Shown here: positions 37,479 through 46,082 of the stretch, in pieces
Layout of the letters: every line of letters starts with the position of its first letter
Position numbering within the stretch: position 1 is the stretch's first letter
The notes under the pieces: generated by a model
The model's database searches: none
What the model saw: the letters and a program-made list of their open reading frames with translations, nothing else
What the model was told of the DNA's origin: nothing
Translations under genes and position numbers: made by a program
Origin: Aquimarina amphilecti
GTDB taxonomy: Bacteria > Bacteroidota > Bacteroidia > Flavobacteriales > Flavobacteriaceae
Length of the DNA stretch: 64,000 nt
Assembly (NCBI RefSeq): GCF_900109375.1
Contig: NZ_FOAB01000004.1
Span: forward strand, 582,565 to 646,564
Reading direction: 5' to 3'

Positions 37479-38045
37479 TTATTTTTTTACTCGCCTAAAA
37501 ACTCCTTCATAAAATAAGCCAGTTTCAATATCTTTTTCTGAGAATTGAACAGATTTCATATGGTATTCATCTTCATTTATCCATTTATAATTATAAATCC
37601 GATAAGTTCCTTTTGGTTCTCCTTCAAAAAACAGTTTTAATTTGATATCCCCATTTCCATTAATTATTCCTCTTCCATTTCCGGCTCTTGTAGTTCCAAA
37701 ACTAGATAGATGATAAATTTCTTTTGTATTTGGGTTATAAGACCAAAAGATATGTCCATTGGGTTCAGGGCCATCGATAATTGATAATAAACTATTGTCA
37801 GTGTTGATTTCTTTTGAGATTGTGTGATGATTTGGGATTTTTATAGTCTCAGTTCCGTCACCCCAATTATGAGTCCAATCATCATTTTTGAGCGTCCATT
37901 CCCCAATAAATTTTTTAAATGGATTTCGTTTTGTTTCTTTTTGAGTCCTACCATTAGATTCAAATTCAATCAAGGTTTTTTGAGTATATCCGTTTAAATA
38001 GGATAGTATGAAGATTAGAAACAAGAGTTTTTTTATCAGTGTCAT
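37479..38045 (-). CDS. Secreted protein, lipocalin-like (unknown)
   Basis: A 188-residue protein starting at the ATG at 38045, where the signal peptide MTLIKKLLFLIFILSYLNGY begins; the longer reading adds 10 residues. The rest (GEWTLKNDDWTHNWGDGTET; SSFGTTRAGNGRGIINGNGD) is rich in strands and tryptophans, like small secreted lipid-binding or DUF1579-like proteins. Function unknown. Confidence 0.6.
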   Translation of the reverse strand: MTLIKKLLFLIFILSYLNGYTQKTLIEFESNGRTQKETKRNPFKKFIGEWTLKNDDWTHNWGDGTETIKIPNHHTISKEINTDNSLLSIIDGPEPNGHIFWSYNPNTKEIYHLSSFGTTRAGNGRGIINGNGDIKLKLFFEGEPKGTYRIYNYKWINEDEYHMKSVQFSEKDIETGLFYEGVFRRVKK

Positions 38046-38199
38046 TATTTCAGTCTTGTATTGTTTTTTATTCAAATGTTAACTCACAATTTTCTAATTA
38101 AATACCTATTAATTCAACCTTACTTAAACAACTTGAGCATTTGTCATCAGCGATTTTTCTATTATAGAATCCAAATTGAAGGGCCTTAGTAAAATGTAT

Positions 38200-38255
38200 A
38201 CAGGTTTTTAAATTTACTATTTACAGTTATGTTTTATACACCGTATTGGCAACAG
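38200..38255 (-). repeat. attC remnant before the LysE gene
   Basis: TTATGTTTTATACACCGTATTGG matches the gene-proximal end of the site at 46595 (CTATGTTTTATACACCGTGTTG). The core ATTGGCAACAGTT at 38245 agrees at 11 of 13 bases with the reverse complement of AACTGTTGTCAAC at 38906, on the other side of the LysE gene. Confidence 0.65.
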
Positions 38256-38888
38256 TTATTTTTTCATTAATGCTAATTTTATTCCAAGTGCGACAAAAAT
38301 TCCACCAGTTATTTTGTCCAACCATATTTTTATTTTGTAATTTTTTCTAATCCGGTCAGAAAGTTTTGATGCAAATAGTGCTAAGATTAAACACCAAATT
38401 GTTCCCGTTAGTAAAAAGGTAATTCCAAGAATTAAAAATGGAAGAGAGCTTTGTACATAATTCGGGTCAATAAATTGCGGTAAAAAAGCTAGAAAGAATA
38501 AAGCTACTTTCGGATTTAGGATATTAGTTAGAACTCCGGAAAAATAAATCTTTTTGTAATTCACAATCTCATTTTGATTCCTTAATTCAAATTTTTCATC
38601 TGTTTTTTTGAATATTGCTTTTAATCCTAAAAATATCAAGTATGCTGCTCCTAAATATTTGATTATTTCAAAAGCTGCTGCAGATTTGGCAAGTATGATT
38701 GATAACCCTAACGTTGCAAAAATAATATGAAAAATTGCGCCCGTCGATATTCCTAATACAGATAAAATACCAGCTTTTTTTCCTTGCGCAATACTTCTTC
38801 CAAGAATATACATTGTATCAGCACCTGGTGTTAAATTCATAATCAATCCAGCTATTAAAAAAGCCTCAAAGTTTATTATTCCGAACAT
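38256..38888 (-). CDS. LysE/RhtB family amino-acid exporter
   Basis: A 210-residue membrane protein with about six hydrophobic segments and the LysE start FLIAGLIMNLTPGADTMYILGRS, plus ILNPKVALFFLAFLPQFIDP. Members export amino acids such as homoserine, threonine or lysine; the substrate is not determined. Its flanks form an imperfect inverted repeat, as expected of an ageing cassette. Confidence 0.88.
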   Translation of the reverse strand: MFGIINFEAFLIAGLIMNLTPGADTMYILGRSIAQGKKAGILSVLGISTGAIFHIIFATLGLSIILAKSAAAFEIIKYLGAAYLIFLGLKAIFKKTDEKFELRNQNEIVNYKKIYFSGVLTNILNPKVALFFLAFLPQFIDPNYVQSSLPFLILGITFLLTGTIWCLILALFASKLSDRIRKNYKIKIWLDKITGGIFVALGIKLALMKK

Positions 38889-38937
38889 GATTTATTAGTT
38901 TTTTTAACTGTTGTCAACGTTTAAATAACCCCTCGTT

Positions 38938-39870
38938 TTAATGTGATTTATTTTTTGTTAGAGAAAGTACCTTTCTTATAACCCTTTTGCTTAGATAAGT
39001 TAATTTATATGGAATACTATTTTCAAGTTTCAATTTTTGGTTTAATATTGTTAACTGTTCTTGGTAATGTTTTTCAGAAAATACAGGTGATAATTGAGAA
39101 TCATTTTTTCGAGCAATTAAATAAACTTCACCCATATTAAATTCATCCCCTTCTTGCATTTTTAAAATTTCTAGTCCGACAAGTTTGTTTAAATTATCTA
39201 GAGTATATTTATTGAAATAATATGTATGTACATTTCTAAACCAAGATTTGTTAAGGTTTTGAGTAGGTTTTAAGTTATTAGGAACTGCAATATAAACTAT
39301 ACCATTCGGTTTTAATACGCTTCTAACTTTCTTCATTATTTTTATGGGGTCTGTAAAATGTTCCAATACGTGCCTCATAATAATCAGATCAAATTTATAA
39401 TTTATGTTATCGTTCCATTCGGCATCAACATCACTTCCAAGAATAGTTACATCATTGTTTTTCAAGATAATTTGAGATGCCAAAGAAGGTTCAATAGCAT
39501 ACAATTTGCTTTCTTGAAATATTGATTTAAAGTGAATCAAATTATTTCCTTCACCACTTCCAATATCGAGTATTCGCTCTACATTTTTTGGAAATAGATC
39601 TAATCTTTTAAGTCTAACCTCTATAGGATTAACCGCTTCTTTATTTAAAGAAGAATCTAGTTGAATTTTAGGTCTGTAATATTTGTCATATTCATTTTGA
39701 TAGAATTGTAAGTACGAATTCTTGTCCCATCTTGGGTTTAAGTAGCTTAACCCACATACCTTACATATAACTACATTCGTTGGTAGCCCAAATTTACCTT
39801 TATTCGAAATTTTCTGATAATTATCAGCATTACATAAATTACAATTAACTGTTTCGAATTCGTACTCCAT
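38938..39870 (-). CDS. Zinc-ribbon class I methyltransferase
   Basis: A 310-residue protein with an N-terminal four-cysteine ribbon (CNLC near 9 and CKVC near 36) and a SAM domain starting ERILDIGSGEGNN near 99, LIIMRHVLEHFTDPIKIM near 157 and VPNNLKPTQNLNKSW. This architecture is common in glycan and small-molecule methyltransferases. The 5' end lies next to a decayed site; only about 20 bases of the downstream attC remain. Confidence 0.85.
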   Translation of the reverse strand: MEYEFETVNCNLCNADNYQKISNKGKFGLPTNVVICKVCGLSYLNPRWDKNSYLQFYQNEYDKYYRPKIQLDSSLNKEAVNPIEVRLKRLDLFPKNVERILDIGSGEGNNLIHFKSIFQESKLYAIEPSLASQIILKNNDVTILGSDVDAEWNDNINYKFDLIIMRHVLEHFTDPIKIMKKVRSVLKPNGIVYIAVPNNLKPTQNLNKSWFRNVHTYYFNKYTLDNLNKLVGLEILKMQEGDEFNMGEVYLIARKNDSQLSPVFSEKHYQEQLTILNQKLKLENSIPYKLTYLSKRVIRKVLSLTKNKSH

Positions 39871-39884
39871 ATTATATCTTCTAT

Positions 39885-40083
39885 TTTCACTAGCGTTAAA
39901 TGTAAATGACTGTGTAATGCAGAAGGTTATAGACCTTTATATTAGCACAAGGCGTTACACTTTTTAGTGTTTTAAATTGTGTCAGTTTAAAAATAATAAA
40001 ATTTGTGGTGCCAATACTACAAGTACAAAATAACCTTTGCTCAAAACACTAAAAAAGCATTGCGCTTATATAGTGTTAGTCAT
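39885..40083 (-). repeat. Degenerate attC-like site
   Basis: It opens ACTAGCGTTAAATGTAAATG, like the low ends of families C and D but with AAC changed to AGC, and closes with GCATTGCGCTTATATAGTGTT then GTTAGTCAT. The interior (AAGGCGTTACACTTTTTAGTG) is palindromic but fits no family closely. Confidence 0.65.
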
Positions 40084-40537
40084 CGTTATTTATTCTACGC
40101 TCAAATTTTATTTTTCTAATCCCGTTGTCTGTATTCCATTGTTTAACTTCTTTGAAATCAAATTTTTTAAACAATTCAGTTGAAGGCCCATTTTCCAGTC
40201 CAGTTTCGACAACAAAAAGATTTGAATCAAATGTATCAAAAACGAATTCCATTAACTTTCTCGCAATTCCTTGTCTAAAAAAGGATGGATTAACAACTAA
40301 ACTATGAATGTCTGTAAATCTACTGTTATGCTGGATTTCAATTACTCCAGCAAGTTCTTTATCTTTTATGTATCCGAAAAACTCTGTGTTACTGTTAACA
40401 TATTTTTTAAGGGGTCTTTTCAAAGGAGGAAAATCAGTTGCATTTAATAATTCTGCTTCTATCTTATATGATAATTGAAAAACAGAACGTATTTTTTTAG
40501 ATACTTCTCTTTCACTATTCTGGAGCTTTTCAATCAT
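40076..40537 (-). CDS. GNAT acetyltransferase (cassette gene)
   Basis: A 153-residue acetyltransferase: residues 85-105 (IHSLVVNPSFFRQGIARKLM) hold the acetyl-CoA binding Q-G-x-A pattern and the C-terminal VVETGLENGPSTELFKKFDF closes the fold. GNATs are frequent integron cargo in other bacteria. The stop codon lies in the core GTTAGTCAT, but the two flanking cores do not match each other, so this cassette is either rearranged or old. Confidence 0.87.
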   Translation of the reverse strand: MIEKLQNSEREVSKKIRSVFQLSYKIEAELLNATDFPPLKRPLKKYVNSNTEFFGYIKDKELAGVIEIQHNSRFTDIHSLVVNPSFFRQGIARKLMEFVFDTFDSNLFVVETGLENGPSTELFKKFDFKEVKQWNTDNGIRKIKFERRINNDD

Positions 40538-40560
40538 CTTATGTAATGGTTTGTTTAATT

Positions 40561-40780
40561 AAGCACAACGTTCAGTATAAGAAACGTTGGGCAGGTGATA
40601 AGCGATACGTTTCGGTTTGGTACTAAGCCAAATATAATATTTTGCTTTTATCTTTTATCTTTTATCTTTTATCTTTTATGTTGAAAATGCTAAATTTTAT
40701 ATTTGGCGATTTTGGTACATAAAAAGATATTTTTAAATTTAACCTAAACCGCCCTATGTTTTTTATACATTGTTACCTGC
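40561..40780 (-). repeat. attC site, family F (220 bp)
   Basis: Cores AAGCACAAC (40561-40569) and GTTACCTGC (40772-40780). The low half is shared with remnants at 30701 and 33553. The middle holds five tandem CTTTTAT units, and the high end has TATGTTTTTTATACATTG. The high core pairs perfectly with GCAGGTAAC at 43138. Confidence 0.85.
40645..40679. repeat. Five tandem CTTTTAT heptamers
   Basis: The heptamer CTTTTAT is repeated exactly five times inside an attC site, at the place where family A sites read TTTTATTTTGTTTTATC. It is probably slippage expansion of that segment. Confidence 0.95.
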
Positions 40781-40796
40781 TGGTTTTATCCATAAG

Positions 40797-41861
40797 TTAT
40801 TTTAAGGTAGTCTCATAAATTTTATTCCACAATTCTTTTCTCATTTTTGGGTTTTGTTGATTGATTAAAATAATTATACCCCAATTATCCTTTCTATTAT
40901 AACAGAGAATAGAAGATTGCCCCATAGTATCTCCTGTCTTCTGGAAGAAGGTGTTAGTCTCATTATTATAAATATTAATTCCTAAACCTATTTTTCTAGG
41001 TCCTTTTTTTGCTTTGTAAAATATTTTTTCTGTCATTATACCTGCTTTAGAAATTTCAGAACTGTCATTCAATATTTCTTTTAAATACTTAATCATATCC
41101 TTAGAAGAGGACTTAATTAAACCTGAAGGCGCACCAGAATTCCAAAGCATAAGATTTTGCTTAATTCCATTACGATTATAACCCGTTGCAATATTTTTGA
41201 TGTTAAACTCTTTTGTTAAAGTGTTTTTCATTTTTATTGGATTAATTAATTTCTCTCGTACAATTTCATCATAACTTTTTCCGTAGGCCTCTTCTAATAT
41301 TTCCCCTAAAAGCATAAAACCAGTGGTATGGTATCTATAAGTACCGTAATCAGGTAACTCACTACAATTATTAATAATATCAATAAAAGTTTTACGATTA
41401 ACATTTTTTAATGGGTCTTGAGGGTTTTTAGAGATAAGCTTTTTCCAATCAAGATCAGCTAACCCTGATTGATGAGAAGCTAAATCAGATATTGTTATCT
41501 TGCGTCTAAGTTGTTTTTGTATAATAAAATCTTTTGGTAAATAGTTTTCTATATAACCGTTTAATTTAATTTTACCTTCATTTACTGCCTGAGCTATTAA
41601 ATTACCGGTTATGGCTTTAGTTATTGATGCAATTTCAAAAACGGTATATTCATTAACGTTCATTGAACTTTCTTTGCTAATTTTTCCGTAATTAATATAC
41701 TGTTCTTTGTTATTATGAATATAACCTACACTAATGCTTACTTCTGGGTGTTTTTTGTAATTATCTTTTACGATTGAATCTATCTTTGTTACTAAGTTTT
41801 GTCCAAAAGAAAAATTACTAATTACTAATGCAGCTAATAAAATGATCAAATGTTTTTTCAT
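40797..41861 (-). CDS. Serine hydrolase, beta-lactamase family (cassette gene)
   Basis: A 354-residue secreted protein (signal peptide to about residue 20, ending SNFSFGQ). The catalytic SxxK is in FEIASITKAITGNLIAQA near residue 78 and the Y-x-T/N motif in YRYHTTGFMLLGEILEEAYG. It forms a two-gene cassette with the membrane AraC regulator upstream; the pair may be regulator and target. Enclosing cores: GTTACCTGC at 40772 and GCAGGTAAC at 43138, a perfect 9-base match. Confidence 0.87.
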   Translation of the reverse strand: MKKHLIILLAALVISNFSFGQNLVTKIDSIVKDNYKKHPEVSISVGYIHNNKEQYINYGKISKESSMNVNEYTVFEIASITKAITGNLIAQAVNEGKIKLNGYIENYLPKDFIIQKQLRRKITISDLASHQSGLADLDWKKLISKNPQDPLKNVNRKTFIDIINNCSELPDYGTYRYHTTGFMLLGEILEEAYGKSYDEIVREKLINPIKMKNTLTKEFNIKNIATGYNRNGIKQNLMLWNSGAPSGLIKSSSKDMIKYLKEILNDSSEISKAGIMTEKIFYKAKKGPRKIGLGINIYNNETNTFFQKTGDTMGQSSILCYNRKDNWGIIILINQQNPKMRKELWNKIYETTLK

Positions 41862-41992
41862 GTCTCTTGATTTTTAAATTATGAGACAAATTTGATGAAG
41901 TATTTAAACCTATGCGACCGATTAAAACTATTCGAACGCATTTTTTTTGTTATAATCGTTCGAATCTTTTGTAATAAAAGACCGAATATTTA

Positions 41993-43117
41993 CTAGGTGT
42001 TGATTATAAGATTTTTACGATACGAGGTTGGCGTTGTTCCAGTTTCTTTTTTGAAAGCAGTATTGAAAGAAGATTTAGAATTAAAACCAGAATCATACAA
42101 AATTTCCAGAACTGTTCTCTTATTTTGAGTTGAGTCACTTAATAAATTCTTAGCATAATTTATTCTATAAGAATTTACAAAATCATAAAAATGTTGATTT
42201 AGTTTATGGTTGATTAATAGCGAAAGTTCTTTAACCGGAATTTCAATTTCATCGGAAACATTTTGAATTGTTAAAGAAGGATTAAGAAAAGATTGTTGCT
42301 CTTTCATATAATTTCTTAGTTTTTCAATATTTTCTTGTTCATGTATTAGTACTTCTTTGTTTGGTTGTTGTTGAGGAATACTATTTTTTATAAGTTTTAA
42401 AGTAGAGTCTATTTGTTTAAAAAGTTCTGGGTTATTTAAAGCCTTGTATAAATACCAACAAATTAGAAGAAATATTAATAAATGTATTCCTATTTTAAAG
42501 TAAGTAGAAACAATATCAAATTGAGAGAATTTAATAATGTTTTTTAATAGTGCTATTATATATATAAAAGATAGGGTTGCGGTAAATTTAAACAACCAAT
42601 CGTATGTTTTAATACTAACTCCAGAGTAATTTTCTAAATAGATTTTTTTGACTTTTCTTAGGGTTAAGAAAATAATAATATAGTATATAAACTGTAAATG
42701 AAAAATTACATGATTGAGTTGTATTTCAAACATGTGTTTATATTGTTGTAAGAAGTTTATTTTATCTACAGTATCAACAAGGTAAAACCTTGGAAAAAAC
42801 AATAAGTTTCCCAATACAAAAGGAGCGAAATGTATTAGGTGTTTTGGTTTTAATTTAAAGTCAGAATAGCTAACAGATTTTATATATAAGTATAAAACAG
42901 GTATTTGTAGAAAAGAAAATGTACTTCTAAAAATTATAAGGTTGTATGATTTTGAATTTATCTTTTCAAAGATAATTCCACTGGTATCTATGGCAATCAG
43001 AATTAAAAATATTGAAAAAAGATAATTGCTAACTTTAGTTTTCGTTCGAACCGTTAATAAGTAGAACGCTATAAATAATGAGACAAATATTGTTATAGAA
43101 GATATTGTGTTAATCAA
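41993..43117 (-). CDS. Membrane-bound AraC-type regulator (cassette gene)
   Basis: A 374-residue protein with seven or eight hydrophobic segments in the first 225 residues and an AraC DNA-binding domain at the end (PVKELSLLINHKLNQHFYDFV; TVLEILYDSGFNSKSSFNTAFKKETG). Such proteins are typical of Bacteroidota. The only start close to the cassette edge is TTG at 43117, since the nearby ATG runs into a stop. It precedes the hydrolase gene by 131 bases. Confidence 0.82.
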   Translation of the reverse strand: MINTISSITIFVSLFIAFYLLTVRTKTKVSNYLFSIFLILIAIDTSGIIFEKINSKSYNLIIFRSTFSFLQIPVLYLYIKSVSYSDFKLKPKHLIHFAPFVLGNLLFFPRFYLVDTVDKINFLQQYKHMFEIQLNHVIFHLQFIYYIIIFLTLRKVKKIYLENYSGVSIKTYDWLFKFTATLSFIYIIALLKNIIKFSQFDIVSTYFKIGIHLLIFLLICWYLYKALNNPELFKQIDSTLKLIKNSIPQQQPNKEVLIHEQENIEKLRNYMKEQQSFLNPSLTIQNVSDEIEIPVKELSLLINHKLNQHFYDFVNSYRINYAKNLLSDSTQNKRTVLEILYDSGFNSKSSFNTAFKKETGTTPTSYRKNLIINT

Positions 43118-43137
43118 AGTAATGTCATTTTTTGCTT

Positions 43138-43275
43138 GCAGGTAACGTTGTTGTATAAGCTTTGTTGCGTGAGTTAAGTAACTAATTTACTAGATTAATC
43201 ACGAGCGGCGAAATTCCAAAGGAATTTCCCAAGTGAGCTAAAAACAGTAATAAAGTTTATACGGTGTTGTAACCA
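43138..43275 (-). repeat. attC site, family E (138 bp)
   Basis: Cores GCAGGTAAC (43138-43146) and GTTGTAACCA (43266-43275). The apical hairpin is GAAATTCCaaaGGAATTTC. The outer arms TTGTTGTATAAGC and TTTATACGGTG pair loosely. Confidence 0.88.
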
Positions 43276-43281
43276 GTTTTT

Positions 43282-43806
43282 TTAATAAAGTTCTTCAATA
43301 CTGTTTATATGAATTCCAATAAAACAATCATCCGCACAACCATTTTCAACATAACCACAAGTCGAAATCATTCCATAATTTTCGGTCTCAAAGTAAGTTG
43401 TTGTATTATTTCTATCAATTAGCCAATCATTTTGTGCTTTATCATAAATTTCGTTTAACGTAATTGGTTCGGCTCCGTTTTCATGAGAACCTATTTCAGA
43501 ACCTGTTTCCGTCCATTGAAGTTCATCTTGATTAATGTCAGTTGATATACCTTCTGTAAAAGTGTATTCAAAATCTCTTTGAATTACAATTCCATTTTCA
43601 ACTATTATAGTAGTTTCCCAACCGAATCCTGCCCACGAACCAAATATTACAGTGTATTTGTATGAGTCGTTGGAAGTTTCTTTAAAATCCAACCAAGTTT
43701 TTTGACTGGTTTCAAACTTGTCTTGGTATTCCAAATCATCTGAATCACAAGAATTGAATAAACTTCCGATTAATATTAGAACAATTAAAAAGGTTTTGTT
43801 TTTCAT
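43282..43806 (-). CDS. DUF6174-like lipoprotein (cassette gene)
   Basis: A 174-residue lipoprotein (LFNSCDSDDLEYQ). The segment SYKYTVIFGSWAGFGWETTIIVENGIVIQR resembles the DUF6174 pattern of an aromatic YxYT strand followed by a V-x-NG turn. It has paired cysteines (C157, C162 region, CGYVENGCADDC). The flanking cores GTTGTAACCA and TGGCTACAAC match at 9 of 10. Function unknown. Confidence 0.65.
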   Translation of the reverse strand: MKNKTFLIVLILIGSLFNSCDSDDLEYQDKFETSQKTWLDFKETSNDSYKYTVIFGSWAGFGWETTIIVENGIVIQRDFEYTFTEGISTDINQDELQWTETGSEIGSHENGAEPITLNEIYDKAQNDWLIDRNNTTTYFETENYGMISTCGYVENGCADDCFIGIHINSIEELY

Positions 43807-43860
43807 TTTTCATACTTTTTATTTATAGATGCTTTTTTCTTCAATAGGTTGCGTCTAAAT

Positions 43861-43946
43861 TGGCTACAACGGTTTGGTGTATGGCTCGTTGCGGAAAATC
43901 AGCTATGATTTTCAGCCGTAATGAGCTATACACGGTGTTGTAGCAC
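43861..43946 (-). repeat. attC site, short (86 bp)
   Basis: Cores TGGCTACAAC (43861-43870) and GTTGTAGCAC (43937-43946). The apical hairpin is GAAAATCagctatGATTTTC, and outer arms GGTGTATGGCTCGTT and AATGAGCTATACACGG pair with a few unpaired bases. Confidence 0.9.
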
Positions 43947-43951
43947 GTTTT

Positions 43952-44929
43952 TTATTCCTCATAAATTAGTTCAATTTCCAATTCCTCAATATTTTTAACT
44001 TTGGTTTTATCCATATTCAAAAGAGTCTTTCGGCTCCCATATATTCTATGCGGAACACCTGGGGCAAAATAGTATTGGTAATAATTCAGGTCAGAGATGT
44101 CAAAAACAGCAGTTTTCATCATTTCTTCTGCTTTTTTACCTTCTATGCCCATTTTTTTAAACAACAAAGTGACTTGTCGTTTGGTGTCGTCTGGATTTAT
44201 TGTAGCTTCTTCTTTAAGAACACAGTAAAAGTTTTCAAAATCAGTTTCTATGATTGAAAGTTTTGCATCTACCTTAATAGGTTCTACACCAACCATATTT
44301 GGTAATTCTTGTTCATATTCAAAAGGCTCATTGGTGTCGTATTCAGTCCCGAAAGGAAAATGAAAATATTGTAATTCGTAAACAATCAACTGTTCAATTC
44401 CTTCTTTCGAGCTGTAAATTTCTGCAAGGGGTGCCATTGCTTGATTGACTTCGTCAATTTTGTCTGGCTTACGAAGCTTTATGCTTTTTTCTAATTCGAC
44501 AAGCATATTACTCATTAAGGTGCTTATATCTTTCCAGTTTATTATTTCCAAAAATTCACCATACTCATCTGTTTTGTATATTACTTTAGTAACATCGTAT
44601 TTTTTTACAATTTCATTCACAGCCTGTTTATTTTCATAAAGTTTGTTTAAATTTTCTCTATAGCTATTAGCAAGAAAATTTTTGAATGACCATTGTAAAG
44701 TATATGATTTTTCAGTTGAGTCTATTACTTTAAAATTCGCAATGTATTGTGTAGAATCATTTTTCGTCAATTTATCGTTTGTCCATCGCCTTTTTATTTT
44801 AGTTACTTTGAAGTCGTAATTATCACCTTTCGACCAATATGCAATAAAAGCAATTTTAGTCGTGTCAGTTTGTCCAAATAATGGAATGGTAAAGATTAAT
44901 ATTAGAAGTAAGGTTAAGGTTTTATTCAT
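43952..44929 (-). CDS. Secreted protein of unknown function (cassette gene)
   Basis: A 325-residue protein with signal peptide MNKTLTLLLILIFTIPLFGQ. It consists of mixed strands and helices with no motif I recognise; the acidic patches (GVEPIKVDAKLSIIETD) and helical middle (ITTLMSNMLVELEKSI-type segment) suggest a soluble periplasmic protein. Cores GTTGTAGCAC and GTGCTACAAC match perfectly over 10 bases. Confidence 0.72.
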   Translation of the reverse strand: MNKTLTLLLILIFTIPLFGQTDTTKIAFIAYWSKGDNYDFKVTKIKRRWTNDKLTKNDSTQYIANFKVIDSTEKSYTLQWSFKNFLANSYRENLNKLYENKQAVNEIVKKYDVTKVIYKTDEYGEFLEIINWKDISTLMSNMLVELEKSIKLRKPDKIDEVNQAMAPLAEIYSSKEGIEQLIVYELQYFHFPFGTEYDTNEPFEYEQELPNMVGVEPIKVDAKLSIIETDFENFYCVLKEEATINPDDTKRQVTLLFKKMGIEGKKAEEMMKTAVFDISDLNYYQYYFAPGVPHRIYGSRKTLLNMDKTKVKNIEELEIELIYEE

Positions 44930-44943
44930 TGGTTATCTTAAAT

Positions 44944-45150
44944 GTGCTACAACGGTTTGTGTATGGACAGTAGGGTAGATTCGAAGAAATTCACTTTCGG
45001 TTTACCACTAAGCCAAAACAAACGTTTTTGCTTTTAATTTTCTTTTTGTTAAACGTCAAAACTTTGTTTTGGCGTCGTTGATTAAATCGTTTACGCAGCG
45101 ATAACGAAGATAAACTATTTGATCAATGGAGTTTAAGGAGTGTTATGTGC
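44944..45150 (-). repeat. Atypical attC-like site
   Basis: It begins GTGCTACAACGGTTTGTGTATGG and contains CACTAAGCCAAAAC and the inner CAAAACTTTGTTTTGGCG hairpin, as in family A. The candidate end GTTATGTGC at 45142 is followed by about 130 bases that belong to no family. The expected matching end for the next gene's cassette is missing. Confidence 0.55.
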
Positions 45151-45297
45151 TTTTCTTTTTTGATTAATGTAATGTAAAATTAAAAAATAAAAATCTCAGT
45201 TGTTCTATTTTGGTAGGCAAAAAAACTCCCAACTTTTTCGGAGCTACCCAAAACTATGGATTTATAGATCAGTCTATAATCTGTTGGTGCAAGGAAC
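45151..45297. other. Anomalous spacer beside the atypical site
   Basis: This AT-rich 147-base stretch contains ACTCCCAACTTTTTCGGAG and nothing gene-like. It may be the remains of a deleted cassette. Together with the site at 44944 the spacer between genes is 367 bases, against about 100-210 elsewhere. Confidence 0.4.
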
Positions 45298-45891
45298 TTA
45301 ATACTCCGTTTTCCATTCAGTCAGTTCCATAATTTTTGGTAAATCCGATGGAATTCGTTCACTTATTTCTTGTTCGGTTGCTTCTAATTCATTGTTGTAT
45401 TCAGGCTCTAAACCTCTCATAAATTCCCAAACGAAAATTTTGTCTTTCTCCTCGAGTTCAATCCCTTTATTCAGGTAAAATTCTCTATTGTGATTAATAA
45501 TCAATTCTTTTCCACGCAAAAGCATCGTTTTTGCCTGTGGGTTTAGACTTTCCAAATATTCTTCGTCAAAAGTTGAGTTTTCAGTATTATTATCCGTTAT
45601 GTATAAAAAGTTTTCGTTGTCAGTTCCAGGCTTTGTATCTATGCAGTTGCCAAAAATGTGCAGACAATTGGAAATTTCATCGTGTCCTCCGCCACGATAA
45701 TTAAATCCGATTACTTCGATAATTAAAGCCCAACGTTTTTCATCACGGTAAGCACTCATTTTTGAGTGAATAGGATAAACGTATCCATTGTCCAACATTG
45801 GAAACGTGAAATCTTCAGCACACTTGTCAAGTTGCTTTAGTATTTCCTTTGCTGAATATTCCTGTTTTTTCTTAAATCCGAAGATGGTCAT
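45298..45891 (-). CDS. Conserved protein of unknown function (cassette gene)
   Basis: A 197-residue cytoplasmic protein starting at the ATG at 45891 (MTIFGFKKK); the open frame continues upstream into the attC site, so longer start predictions are artefacts. Aromatic motifs YVYPIHSKMSAYRDEKRWALI and GFNYRGGGHDEISNCLHIFGN stand out and look conserved; I cannot name the family. The core upstream is GTTTGGTAAC at 45898 and no partner is found below it. Confidence 0.65.
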   Translation of the reverse strand: MTIFGFKKKQEYSAKEILKQLDKCAEDFTFPMLDNGYVYPIHSKMSAYRDEKRWALIIEVIGFNYRGGGHDEISNCLHIFGNCIDTKPGTDNENFLYITDNNTENSTFDEEYLESLNPQAKTMLLRGKELIINHNREFYLNKGIELEEKDKIFVWEFMRGLEPEYNNELEATEQEISERIPSDLPKIMELTEWKTEY

Positions 45892-45897
45892 TCGTAT

Positions 45898-46075
45898 GTT
45901 TGGTAACGCTAAATATATGAATCGGAGCAAGGCAAGAAAGCCTGAACCATTCGATTTATCTGCGCATTTTTATTTCTTGTTTAATTTATAAAAATCTAAC
46001 GCCATTGCAAAAAGGAAATTACCTTTCGATCTAACACTAAATTTTGCACTGATTTCATATATGATGTTATACACA
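45898..46075 (-). repeat. attC site, family C (178 bp)
   Basis: Cores GTTTGGTAAC (45898-45907) and GTTATACACA (46066-46075). It shares GCTAAATATATGAATCGGAG, the GCGCATTTTTATTTCTTG middle, and ATTTCATATATGATGTT with the sites at 56522 and 63097. Confidence 0.9.
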
Positions 46076-46082
46076 CTGGTTT

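Noticed and set aside
44048..44257. Plus-strand frames opposite cassette genes (also at 2981, 6167, 23788, 52858)
   Set aside because: They are antisense shadows of longer minus-strand genes, with no motifs and no regulatory sequences.
45298..45930. Longer start for the gene at 45298 (and similar extensions at 46083, 51369, 55964)
   Set aside because: The extra N-terminal residues are translated attC sequence; an in-cassette start exists or is more likely.
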